Assembly: GCA_963923955.1 (NCBI GenBank)
Contig: OZ000552.1
Coordinates: 124,001-188,000 of the forward strand
Origin: G963923955 sp963923955
Lineage (GTDB): Bacteria > Pseudomonadota > Gammaproteobacteria > Eutrophobiales > Eutrophobiaceae
DNA length: 64,000 nucleotides
Direction: 5' to 3'
Shown: piece by piece, positions 9,281-17,791 of the stretch
Layout: each line of letters begins with the position of its first letter
How positions within the stretch are numbered: the stretch's first letter is position 1
Position numbers and translations under genes: made by a program
Notes under the pieces: model-generated
Told to the model about the DNA's origin: nothing
The model's input: the letters and a program-made list of their open reading frames with translations, nothing else
Database searches by the model: none

Positions 9281-9538
9281 ATGGCCCTGATGATTACCGA
9301 TGCCTGCGTGAATTGCGATGTGTGTGAACCCGCCTGCCCAAACAATGCCATCTACGAGGGCGCAGAGTATTACGAGATCGACCCCAAACTGTGCACGGAA
9401 TGTGTCGGCCACTTTGCAGAGCCACAATGCGTGGCGCTGTGTCCGGTGGAGTGCATCCCGCCAAATCCCGCCTATCCGGAGACCCAAGCGCAGCTGTATG
9501 AAAAATATCAGCGCCTAAGTGGACAACAGGCAGGTTGA
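9281..9538 (+). CDS. yfhL: YfhL-type 2[4Fe-4S] ferredoxin
   Basis: A small electron carrier of 85 residues with two cluster-binding motifs: CVNCDVCEPACP near the N-terminus and CTECVGH followed by CVALCPVECI. The insertion between the first and second cysteine pairs of the second motif is characteristic of the YfhL/FdxN-like ferredoxins rather than clostridial types. It lies 15 bases after coaD and probably shares its transcript. The redox partner cannot be told from the sequence. Confidence 0.93.
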   Translation: MALMITDACVNCDVCEPACPNNAIYEGAEYYEIDPKLCTECVGHFAEPQCVALCPVECIPPNPAYPETQAQLYEKYQRLSGQQAG

Positions 9539-9705
9539 GAGTCCCTAATCGTCATAGAAAAACGCAATAGACAAGAGGGAACATACAAGGCTTGGTGCTG
9601 GTGCCTGAATTTGCCCTAAATTTGTAAAAACCTTGTATTCCACAGACTGTTTGGCCTATGCTTAATGAATCATCGAAAAAGTTTTTACATTATGAGGACG
9701 CTTTC

Positions 9706-12216
9706 ATGAACAAACAGAAACATCAGGGCCTTGGTGCGCTATTCGTTGCATCACTCGTATCCATAGCCGTAGCAGCACCGCTTGCTATGGCACAAGTCTC
9801 CCCCGGCGCGGGCGCAAGCGATATTGAAGAAGTGCTTGTTACTGGTACCCGCCGTAAGGACCGCACGGTGGCGGACAGCAGTGTGCCGATTGATGTGCTC
9901 AATGCCCAAGCGCTCACCGCAACCGGGTTGACTGAAACCAATCAGGTCTTGGCGATGTTGCTGCCGAGTTTCAATTTTCCACAGCCGTCCGTCGTGGATG
10001 GCACTGACCATGTACGTCCGGCGCAGTTGCGTGGTCTCGCACCTGACCATACACTCGTGCTGGTCAATGGCAAGCGCCGCCATACGAGTGCGCTGCTGAA
10101 CCTCAACGGCTCCGTTGGGCGCGGCTCTTCTGCTGTTGACCTTAACGCAATTCCCATAAACGCGATCCAGCGCATTGAGGTGCTGCGTGATGGTGCCGCG
10201 GCGCAGTATGGCTCCGATGCGGTCGCCGGGGTGATTAACGTTGTGCTGAAAGATGCGAGCAAGGGCGGCACGATGTCGGTGTCATACGGCGCGCACGTGA
10301 CAACATTGGATGGTGTGCCGGAACTCGAAGGTGTTGCTGTTGGTGCTGACGGCAAGCTGGCGCTCACTACAGGTAAAGACCGTAGTCGCACAGACGGCGA
10401 AACCATGACGCTGCGCGGGAATGCGGGCTTTGCCCTCGGCGCAGACGGCTTCTTGAACGTATCGCTTGAATATCGTGACCGCAATGCAACCAATCGCTCA
10501 GACTATGATGACCGTGAAGCCTATGATCGCATCAATGGTGCGCTGGATCCGCGCGAGCTCAGCTATGATCGTTACAACACGCGCTTTGGCAATGCCAACG
10601 TTGAAGATATAAACCTGTTCTATAACGCGGCCCTGCCGGTTGGCGAGCTTGCACTATACAGCTTCGGCAGCTACAGCCGCCGTAGCGGTGATAGCGCCGG
10701 CTTTAACCGCCTGCCGGGCAACAGCCGCAACGTACCCGCAATTTACCCGGACGGCTTCTTGCCGCTGATCACCTCAGACATTGATGATTATTCCTTCGCC
10801 GCTGGTGTACGCGGCCAGGCCTCCGAGTGGGATTTTGATGTCTCTCTTGTCTATGGCAAAGATGATTTCCACTTTGGGGTGGACAATTCCCTGAATACCT
10901 CGCTCGGCCCGACCAGCCCAACAAAGTTTGATGCCGGCCACCTGATCAACAGTCAACTGACGCTGAATGCGGATTTCAGCCGTCTGGTGGAGGCGGACTT
11001 TCTGCCCAATCCGCTAAGCGTGGCCTTTGGCGCAGAATATCGCGATGAAAACTACGAAATTGATGCCGGCGAGGAGGCGTCTTACATTCAGGGTACGTTC
11101 TCTGGGTCCGCCGGTTCACAGGTATTCCCGGGTTTTGCTCCCGCCTCAGAAGTGGACGATGGCCGCAGCAGCTATGGTTTCTATCTCGAGTTGGATACCG
11201 ATCTCACCGAGCAGTGGAATATGGCCGTGGCGGGTCGTTTTGAGGATTATTCCGATTTTGGCTCCACCTTTAACTGGAAAACCGCAACACGCTATGCGCT
11301 CACTGAAACCTTCGCACTGCGCGGCTCTGCTTCCACAGGCTTCCGTTCGCCGTCTCTGGCGCAGCAGCATTTCACCTCGATTGCAACGATTTTCGTTGAC
11401 GGTGAGCCAACAGAAACCGGCACCTTCCGCCCCTCAAGCGATGTAGCACAGGCTCTTGGTTCTCCCGGCCTTGAAGAGGAGACCTCCTTCAGCTTCAGCA
11501 GCGGCTTCTCTTGGATACCATCAGGCGGCTTCAAGCTGACGGTTGATTATTACAACATCAAAATTAAAGACCGTATCGTACTCTCATCCAATCTGTCCGG
11601 TGCCGGCGTTGAAGGGCTGCTCAAAGGCACAGGCGCGAACCGTGCGCGCTTCTTCTTAAACGGCATTGATAGCCGCACACAAGGCGTCGATATTGTGGCC
11701 GGCTATTCCTTTGATCTGGGCGGCAGGGGCCGTCTTGATCTGAACGGTGGTTTTAACTACAGCGACAACAACGTAACGGATATTATCGAGCCGCCGGCAG
11801 TGCTGCAGGAAATTGGCATTGAGCAGACGAACCTGTTTGATGGAAATGAGTTCCGCCGTTTTGAGTTGGGCAGCCCGGAGACGAAGCTGAACTTGGGCGC
11901 AAGCTGGTTCTGGCAGAAGTTCTCTGTCACAGCACGCACAACGCGCTATGGCAAAGTGGTTGAGCCAAGCAACAATCCGCAGCGCGAAGAAACGCTTGGT
12001 TCTGCCTGGATCACCGATCTGGATATAAAATATGACGTATCAGAGCGCATCACCGCCGCTGTCGGTGCCAACAATCTGCTTGACGTGTATCCAGAGGCAA
12101 CACGTAACACGGTTGTTGACGTAACGCGCTTCTCTCGCATCTTCCCCTATTCGGGCTTCTCGCCCTACGGCTTTAACGGTCGTTACATCTATGGCAAGGT
12201 CACTGTGAACTTCTAG
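9706..12216 (+). CDS. TonB-dependent outer-membrane receptor
   Basis: An outer-membrane beta-barrel for energised uptake of a large or scarce ligand. The start is placed at ATG 9706 because GAGGA lies 10 bases upstream; an open extension to 9658 lacks such a site. A signal peptide ends around AAPLAMAQ. The TonB box is IEEVLVTGTRR, and the plug domain includes HTLVLVNGKRRHTSALL, VGRGSSAVDLNAIP and IEVLRDGAAAQYGSDAVAG. The barrel runs to a terminal aromatic, KVTVNF. Length (836 residues) is normal. A gamma-glutamyltransferase gene starts 34 bases after the stop, suggesting an operon and a peptide-like ligand. Codon choice (many GGT, GCT and CGT) looks different from the neighbours, a weak hint of transfer. 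Confidence 0.93.
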   Translation: MNKQKHQGLGALFVASLVSIAVAAPLAMAQVSPGAGASDIEEVLVTGTRRKDRTVADSSVPIDVLNAQALTATGLTETNQVLAMLLPSFNFPQPSVVDGTDHVRPAQLRGLAPDHTLVLVNGKRRHTSALLNLNGSVGRGSSAVDLNAIPINAIQRIEVLRDGAAAQYGSDAVAGVINVVLKDASKGGTMSVSYGAHVTTLDGVPELEGVAVGADGKLALTTGKDRSRTDGETMTLRGNAGFALGADGFLNVSLEYRDRNATNRSDYDDREAYDRINGALDPRELSYDRYNTRFGNANVEDINLFYNAALPVGELALYSFGSYSRRSGDSAGFNRLPGNSRNVPAIYPDGFLPLITSDIDDYSFAAGVRGQASEWDFDVSLVYGKDDFHFGVDNSLNTSLGPTSPTKFDAGHLINSQLTLNADFSRLVEADFLPNPLSVAFGAEYRDENYEIDAGEEASYIQGTFSGSAGSQVFPGFAPASEVDDGRSSYGFYLELDTDLTEQWNMAVAGRFEDYSDFGSTFNWKTATRYALTETFALRGSASTGFRSPSLAQQHFTSIATIFVDGEPTETGTFRPSSDVAQALGSPGLEEETSFSFSSGFSWIPSGGFKLTVDYYNIKIKDRIVLSSNLSGAGVEGLLKGTGANRARFFLNGIDSRTQGVDIVAGYSFDLGGRGRLDLNGGFNYSDNNVTDIIEPPAVLQEIGIEQTNLFDGNEFRRFELGSPETKLNLGASWFWQKFSVTARTTRYGKVVEPSNNPQREETLGSAWITDLDIKYDVSERITAAVGANNLLDVYPEATRNTVVDVTRFSRIFPYSGFSPYGFNGRYIYGKVTVNF

Positions 12217-12250
12217 GCCGACACCAGGCAGATTGAGAACCTTGATCGTT

Positions 12251-13936
12251 ATGAAGCAAAGCCTGTCAATTCTATTTTTTGCCCTGCTAATTCTTGGCAC
12301 TTCCGCCCGAGCGGATGTGGTATTGGGGCCGCCGGCCGCCGCCGTTGCGAGCGCCCACCCGCTGGCGACTGCCGCAGGCGAGGAGATCTTAAAAGACGGC
12401 GGCAATGCCTTTGATGCGGCGATTGCTGTGAGTGCGGCCTTAGGCGTGGTGGAGCCAGCCGGCTCCGGCTTTGGCGGCGGCGGCTTTTGGCTGCTGCACC
12501 GGGCCGGGGACGGCAGGCAGGTGATGCTGGATGCCAGAGAGACCGCACCCGCCTTGGCCCATGCGCGCATGTATCAGGATGAGCAGGGCAATGTCATTAA
12601 AGACAAATCCATCAACGGCCCCTTATCCGCCGGCATTCCCGGCCTGCCGGCGGGCCTGGTTCATCTGGCCCGGCACTACGGCAGGCTGCCGCTGGAACGC
12701 TCGCTGGCCCCGGCCATCCGTTATGCAAAGGAAGGTTTTTATGTGACGCCGCGCTACCGGCGGGTGGTTCGCTGGCGCCAGCCGGTTTTGGCCGCTTATC
12801 CGGACTCCAGAGAAATATTCCTGCAAGACGGGGAGGTGCCGCAGCTTGGCTATCGTATCGTGCAGCCGGATTTGGCTAGTACCATCGAGCAGATCGCCGA
12901 GAAGGGACTGCTGGGCTTTTATCACGGCGAGCTTGCCGAGCGCCTGGTGCGGGGGGTGCGTGAACACGGCGGTATATGGAGCCGGCAGGATCTGGCCAAT
13001 TATACTGTGGTAGAGCGTGAGCCGATTGTGACTGAGTATAACGGCATTCGCATCGTCTCCGCGCCACCGCCCTCCTCCGGCGGCGTTGTCCTAGCGCAGG
13101 CTTTGCAGATACTGGAGAATTTTGATCTGGCCGGCATGAGCGAGATTGCGCGCAAACACCATGTGATCGAGGCCATGCGCCGGGCTTACAGAGATCGCGC
13201 CATCTTTCTGGGCGACCCGGACTTTGTGAATGTGCCGGTGCAGCGCCTGCTGGATGAGGACTATCTTGCCGGGCTGGCCCTGACGGTGGATGGGAAGCGG
13301 GCAACGCTCAGCGCCGAGTTGGGTGATACGCCCGGCCTTGAGCAAAGCGGCACACAGACGACGCATTTTTCCGTTATCGACTGGCACGGCAACCGGGTTG
13401 CCGGTACCTTGAGCATCAACCTGCCCTTTGGCTCCGGCTTTGTCGCCCCAGGCACCGGGGTGCTGCTCAATGATGAAATGGATGATTTCTCCGCCAAGGA
13501 AGACACGCCCAACGCCTATGGCCTGATCGGCGGGCATGCCAATGCCATTGCCCCAGGCAAGCGCCCGCTCTCCAGCATGACCCCGACCTTTGTGGAGAGC
13601 GAGGATCGCATCGGCATTGTCGGCACCCCCGGCGGCAGCCGCATCATCAGCATGGTGTTGCTGGCGCTGCTTGGCTTTGCCGACGGGCGCCTGCCGGCGT
13701 CCTGGGTAAGCCTGCCGCGCTATCACCACCAATATGAGCCGGACCGGGTGCAGTTTGAAAGACTTGGTCTGACCCCGGGCGAGCAAAAGGCGCTCAAAGA
13801 CATGGGCCACGAATTGGAAGAAAAAAGCCGCCGTTATGGCAACATGCAGGCGATCTTGTGGGATAAAAAGGCAAACAAGGTCTATGCCGCTAGCGACCCG
13901 CGCGGCGAGGGCGAGGCGAGGGTCTTCCGCCCCTAA
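12251..13936 (+). CDS. ggt: Gamma-glutamyltransferase (glutathione hydrolase), secreted
   Basis: Cleaves the gamma-glutamyl bond of glutathione and related compounds in the periplasm. A signal peptide (MKQSLSILFFALLIL...SARA) precedes the mature protein. The proenzyme self-cleaves before a Thr nucleophile, seen here in TQTTHFSVID, so Thr370 from this start. The substrate-binding SSMTP (human SSxTP) and the GTPGGSRI loop are present. I chose ATG 12251; a TTG at 12233 is also open. It lies 34 bases after a TonB-dependent receptor gene on the same strand. Family and activation site are clear; whether the physiological role is glutathione salvage or another gamma-glutamyl compound is inference. 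Confidence 0.93.
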   Translation: MKQSLSILFFALLILGTSARADVVLGPPAAAVASAHPLATAAGEEILKDGGNAFDAAIAVSAALGVVEPAGSGFGGGGFWLLHRAGDGRQVMLDARETAPALAHARMYQDEQGNVIKDKSINGPLSAGIPGLPAGLVHLARHYGRLPLERSLAPAIRYAKEGFYVTPRYRRVVRWRQPVLAAYPDSREIFLQDGEVPQLGYRIVQPDLASTIEQIAEKGLLGFYHGELAERLVRGVREHGGIWSRQDLANYTVVEREPIVTEYNGIRIVSAPPPSSGGVVLAQALQILENFDLAGMSEIARKHHVIEAMRRAYRDRAIFLGDPDFVNVPVQRLLDEDYLAGLALTVDGKRATLSAELGDTPGLEQSGTQTTHFSVIDWHGNRVAGTLSINLPFGSGFVAPGTGVLLNDEMDDFSAKEDTPNAYGLIGGHANAIAPGKRPLSSMTPTFVESEDRIGIVGTPGGSRIISMVLLALLGFADGRLPASWVSLPRYHHQYEPDRVQFERLGLTPGEQKALKDMGHELEEKSRRYGNMQAILWDKKANKVYAASDPRGEGEARVFRP

Positions 13937-14301
13937 AACAGCGCCGTCATACAAGGGCTCGCTTTATTGCCCGTGCGCATTGGATAAATTTTCTGTATCA
14001 CCGCGGGCGAGAAGGGCTTGTGATTTTGCTGTGTCCAAGGCGGACGAGGGCAAGGATGGCAGCGTAGGGGATTGTTGCCCTTATCCCCCGTCATCCCTGC
14101 GCAAGAACGTCACCCCTGCCTGCGAGCAGGGGCAGGAATCTATATAAACGTCTCGCCGGAAACCTAAGCGGACTCCGGCCCCCTTTTGCACGGGGACAAG
14201 CCTTGCAAAGGAATAGCCGCCCCGTACCCGATACGCAGGACGAGCAATTACACTCATCCCGCTTTCGATAAAAAGGCAGCGGCTTCTTTCCACAGCTTGG
14301 C
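13937..14301. other. Intergenic stretch of 365 bases with a hairpin repeat
   Basis: No gene is supported here; the short open frames lack ribosome sites and family resemblance. The stretch contains GTCATCCCTGCGC and then GTCACCCCTGC, a loop, GCAGGGG and CAGGAATCTAT, similar in style to the dispersed GTCATTCCCGC...GCGGGAATC repeats of many proteobacteria. The region separates ggt from the convergent phhB. Confidence 0.5.
14113..14132. repeat. CCCCTGC / GCAGGGG hairpin, dispersed-repeat type
   Basis: A perfect 7-base stem with a 6-base loop, preceded by GTCA and followed by CAGGAATCTAT. The same stem core appears again at 18863-18878. It has no T-run, so it is not a simple terminator. It may be a remnant of a short dispersed palindromic element. 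Confidence 0.5.
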
Positions 14302-14646
14302 TCACCCGCCCTCGTGCAACCGATCAGCCTTCGCCGCCATGATGAAATCATTACGATGCAGGCCCTTGATCTTGTGCGTCCACCAGGTGAGCGTTACCCG
14401 GCCCCATTCCGTTAGCAGTGCCGGGTGGTGATCTTCTTGCTCCGCCAGCGCGCCCACCTTGTTCGTGAATGCCAGCGCCTCAACAAAATTGTTGAATTTA
14501 TACACCCGGCGCAGTCGTTCCATATTGTCCTCTTCGATAAGCTCCCAGTCCGGGATCTGTGGCAGCATCTCCTGCTTCTGTTGCGCGCTAACACGCGGTG
14601 CGTCAGCCCGACAGGCCGTGCATTTTTGAGCGCTTAAGTCTGTCAT
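14302..14646 (-). CDS. phhB: 4a-hydroxytetrahydrobiopterin dehydratase (pterin carbinolamine dehydratase)
   Basis: Recycles the oxidised pterin cofactor made by phenylalanine hydroxylase. The 114 residues show the active-site motif EDHHPALLTEWGRVTLTWW followed by THKIKGLHRNDF. ATG 14646 is chosen over the upstream frame because GAGG precedes it by six bases. The N-terminus carries CTACRADAPRVS, typical of the bacterial subgroup. No phhA is adjacent in this window, so its partner gene must be elsewhere. Confidence 0.93.
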   Translation of the reverse strand: MTDLSAQKCTACRADAPRVSAQQKQEMLPQIPDWELIEEDNMERLRRVYKFNNFVEALAFTNKVGALAEQEDHHPALLTEWGRVTLTWWTHKIKGLHRNDFIMAAKADRLHEGG

Positions 14647-14729
14647 GGTGAACCTCAATTATAGCTATTGATGGTATTAGGGCAAGGATACAGGATCGGT
14701 AGCAGAGATGAAGAGATTCTGGGGCATAG

Positions 14730-15545
14730 TCACTGTTGGCAGCTGGAACAATAAAAAGTCGAGCGTTGTCCCTGCCGGATCTGTTTGATTAGCGCGCTGC
14801 ACTTTTTGCAGGCCCGGCCCTCACGATCATAGACCTTTAGTTCGATCCTGAAATAGCCCGGTTGGCCCCGCTCATCGGCGAAGTCGCGCAAGGTGGTGCC
14901 GCCCTTTTTAATCGCCGCGGCCAAGACCCGCCGGATCGCCCGGGCTAATTTTATGTAGCGCGCTTTGGAGATCCGCCCCGCCGCCCGCTTCGGATGAATG
15001 CCGGCGAGGAACAGGGCCTCGCTGGCATAGATATTCCCCACGCCGACCACGATGCGGCTGTCCATGATGAATGTCTTTACCGCCTGGCGGCGTCTGCCGG
15101 CGCGCTTGTGTAAATACTCGCCGCTGAAATCCCGGCCTAATGGCTCCGGGCCAAGATGACCAAGCAGCCTGTGCTCAAGGGGGTCTGCTGCGGTCCAGTG
15201 CAGGGAGCCGAAACGCCGTGGATCACGAAAACGCAAGATCGTGTTGGCAGCAAAGACAATATCGATATGATCGTGCTTCGAAGGCGGCCGCCGCTGCTTC
15301 AGCACACGCAGACTGCCGGACATCCCTAAGTGCCAAATCACGCAGCCCGCATCTAAATAAAGCAACAAGTACTTGGCCCGCCGCGCAATACGGATAATCT
15401 TTTGGCCGACCAGTTTCTTTTTTAGTCCCGCCGGTAGCGGCCAGCGCAGGCGGCGGTTTCTGACGATGACATCGACAATTCTTTTATCCAGGATGTGAGG
15501 CTCGATCCCGCGACGAGTGGTTTCAACTTCAGGTAATTCAGGCAT
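14730..15545 (-). CDS. mutM: Formamidopyrimidine-DNA glycosylase (Fpg/MutM)
   Basis: Removes oxidised purines such as 8-oxoguanine and nicks the abasic site. The 271-residue protein begins PELPEVETTRRGI, with the catalytic N-terminal Pro and Glu. It contains VGVGNIYASEALFLAGI (the helix-two-turn-helix region) and ends in a zinc finger of C-x2-C, 16 residues, C-x2-C (CKKC...CSSC). Length is standard. The stub of a DUF4340 gene lies 28 bases upstream on the same strand, so mutM may be read from the ABC-transporter transcript. Confidence 0.97.
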   Translation of the reverse strand: MPELPEVETTRRGIEPHILDKRIVDVIVRNRRLRWPLPAGLKKKLVGQKIIRIARRAKYLLLYLDAGCVIWHLGMSGSLRVLKQRRPPSKHDHIDIVFAANTILRFRDPRRFGSLHWTAADPLEHRLLGHLGPEPLGRDFSGEYLHKRAGRRRQAVKTFIMDSRIVVGVGNIYASEALFLAGIHPKRAAGRISKARYIKLARAIRRVLAAAIKKGGTTLRDFADERGQPGYFRIELKVYDREGRACKKCSALIKQIRQGQRSTFYCSSCQQ

Positions 15546-15573
15546 TTTTTTATGCGCGGCCTAAGCACATGGC

Positions 15574-15684
15574 TCACGGAAGGTCGGCGGCATCTTCATG
15601 ATGCGGTTTTGTTGTGACAAGCCAGGCCGCCAGGCCGACAACCAGAAAAAATAACCAGAGCGTCAACCGGCTACGGGCGTTCAC
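15574..15684 (-). pseudogene. 36-residue stub of a DUF4340-type membrane protein
   Basis: GTG 15684 opens a 36-codon frame: a short basic start, MNARSRLT, one hydrophobic helix LWLFFLVVGLAAWLVTT, then KPHHEDAADLP and a stop. This looks like the N-terminal anchor of the DUF4340 proteins that usually follow permease/GldG fusions. Here the large extracytoplasmic domain is absent and mutM begins 28 bases later. I read it as a truncated remnant, possibly still translated. The assignment rests on position and general sequence character, as the piece is too short for a firm family match. Confidence 0.5.
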
Positions 15685-15688
15685 GGGA

Positions 15689-17791
15689 TTAAAGTGTGCG
15701 CCGCCGCCACCAGAGACCCAAGCCGATGGCAAAGAGCGCAAGCGGAAGGATGAATACGAACAGGACACCCAAGATGCCGGCGGCGGTTGCGCCCATGGCA
15801 AAGTGCGCATCAAGGACCGTGGTGGCCGGAATAGCGATCAGCGCATCATCATCGCTGAGCCAGTTTATCAGGCGCAGGCCCAATTCCATGTTGCCGCTAT
15901 TGCCGACATAGGTATTGGCCAGAAAGTCCCCATCGCCGAGTACGACAATGCGCTGTTGTTTCATCTCGCCCAGCCCGTGTTCGACTTCTCGCTCCAGGCC
16001 GAGACCGATGGCCAGCGGCCCCGGCAGATCCGTATCGTCCAAGGCGACTTCCCCCTTAAGCGCGCCCGTCTCCTGCCAGGTATGATCCCCGGTGGACAAG
16101 AGCGTCCGTGCCTGCCAGCGGTCATCCGCCAGGCTGGTGATGGCGGTGCTTTGGGGGAAGAGCGTAGTGAGGGTCATATCGTTTAGCGTTGGGTGCTCGC
16201 CGTACAGCCGCCGGGTGACCAGCGCGATGGTAGGATCATCAATCCCGATCAGGCGGCCGGCGGAGTCAATAATAGTGCCCGGTGGAAACGCAATGCCCAG
16301 CAAGGCCGCCACAGGCTCCAGCCCATGCAGTGCGCCCGGATCGTGCAGCCAGAGCAGGTTCCCGCCCGCATCCAAATAAGACCGGATGCGTTCTACCTCG
16401 CCGGGCAGATAGGGCACCGCCGGGCCGGCCAGGATCAGCACGCTGGTGTTCTCCGGAATACTGCGCGCCTCGCTGAGATTAAGCGGCTGGATGCGAAAAC
16501 CGCGTTGCGCAAGCTGTTCGGCCCACAGGCCCAGATCATGGTTGGCCTTGCCTAGTGGGTGTCGCTCGCCATGCCCCTCGATAAAGACCAGCCAGCGCTC
16601 GCTGCTGCGCAGCAGGCGCGACAAGGCGTTGGTGAAGGCCTGCTCGTCGGCACTGCGCACATGCTGGCTGCGCCCCTTGTAGCGCAGCACCAGTTCGCCG
16701 TTGACACTGATCGCCAGGTTGCGGACCTCATCCGGCACGGCATCGGGATTGACAAAGCGCAGCACAATGTCGTCCTTGTTGCGCTGATAGCGCGCCACGA
16801 ACTTTTTTATCGCATCGCGCAGCACCACCTGCTCGCGGGCATAGGCGGTGATCTCAAGGGCGTCATCCATCTTGCTTAATGTCGCAAGGCTGGCCGCCGA
16901 TAGGCCGTGCCGACCATCCCGGGTCCAGTCGGCCACATAGACATAACGGGTGCTCATCCAGGCCAGCAGGCCGGCGAAGATAAGCAGCAGGGCGATCTGG
17001 GCAATGCTGTGAAGGGCCAGTTGCGCTCTGGTGTCCATCGGCGGCCAGGGCTGGGTGCGCCTCATATCCAGACGCCAGATGCTAAGCGCAATGCAGCTTA
17101 CGATCACCAGCAGGTAATAGATCACATCGACCGAGCTGAACATGCCGCTCAGCAGGCTCTCGTAGTGCTTGAGCAGGGAAAGATAGCCAAAGATCGCCGC
17201 CTGCTGTGCATTGCCGGTGTTCGCGGCGATATGTATCAGCCAGAAGACAAGGCAAAGGCCGAAGGTGCTAAGCGCGGCCAGCGCCGGTTGTTCAGTCAGG
17301 CTCGATATAAATAGGCCAATCGCAACCAGCGCCATGACTAACAAGGCGAGTGCCAGGCCGGCAGAGCACAACAGGCCAATGTCCAGCGGCGTTGCCACCA
17401 GGAGGCTGAGCGGCATCAGCGCCAGCATCGCTAATGCACAAAAGAAAAAGGCCAGTGCGCCGAGATATTTGCCCAACACCAGCTCGCTGATGGAAACAGG
17501 GGCTGAGAAGAGCAAGGCAATGGTGCCGCTTCGGTATTCCTCGCTGAACAGGCGCATGGTGATAAAGGGCGTGATCAATAACAAGATGATGGCCGCCACC
17601 TGCAAGGCGCCGCCAACGACCATCGCCGTTAGGCCGCGGCCGGCCTGCCAGCCGGTCGGTTCAAGGTACTGGGAGAGCAGGATAAAAAAGAACAGGGCCA
17701 CCAGGAATTGCACCAGCGCCAGGATCGTCCAGGCCAGGGGTGACGCAAACAGGCGGCGCAATTCGTTCCGGGCGATGGCGAGCACGATCAT
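15689..17791 (-). CDS. ABC transporter permease fused to a GldG-like auxiliary domain
   Basis: The 700 residues fall into two parts. Residues 1-250 form an ABC-2 type permease with about six helices, opening IARNELRRLFASPLAWTI. After a further helix near 265-285 (LLLIFAGLLAWM) comes a large extracytoplasmic GldG-like domain, including LSAASLATLSKM and LLWLHDPGALHGLEPVA. The chain ends in a final helix and WWRRRTL. In Bacteroidetes the equivalent genes serve gliding; in Gammaproteobacteria the exported substrate is not known. The start overlaps the ATPase gene by four bases as ATGA, so the two form one transporter. Confidence 0.85.
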   Translation of the reverse strand: MIVLAIARNELRRLFASPLAWTILALVQFLVALFFFILLSQYLEPTGWQAGRGLTAMVVGGALQVAAIILLLITPFITMRLFSEEYRSGTIALLFSAPVSISELVLGKYLGALAFFFCALAMLALMPLSLLVATPLDIGLLCSAGLALALLVMALVAIGLFISSLTEQPALAALSTFGLCLVFWLIHIAANTGNAQQAAIFGYLSLLKHYESLLSGMFSSVDVIYYLLVIVSCIALSIWRLDMRRTQPWPPMDTRAQLALHSIAQIALLLIFAGLLAWMSTRYVYVADWTRDGRHGLSAASLATLSKMDDALEITAYAREQVVLRDAIKKFVARYQRNKDDIVLRFVNPDAVPDEVRNLAISVNGELVLRYKGRSQHVRSADEQAFTNALSRLLRSSERWLVFIEGHGERHPLGKANHDLGLWAEQLAQRGFRIQPLNLSEARSIPENTSVLILAGPAVPYLPGEVERIRSYLDAGGNLLWLHDPGALHGLEPVAALLGIAFPPGTIIDSAGRLIGIDDPTIALVTRRLYGEHPTLNDMTLTTLFPQSTAITSLADDRWQARTLLSTGDHTWQETGALKGEVALDDTDLPGPLAIGLGLEREVEHGLGEMKQQRIVVLGDGDFLANTYVGNSGNMELGLRLINWLSDDDALIAIPATTVLDAHFAMGATAAGILGVLFVFILPLALFAIGLGLWWRRRTL

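Noticed and set aside
13091..13954. A 287-codon leftward frame opposite ggt
   Set aside because: It has no recognisable motif and overlaps the catalytic half of gamma-glutamyltransferase.
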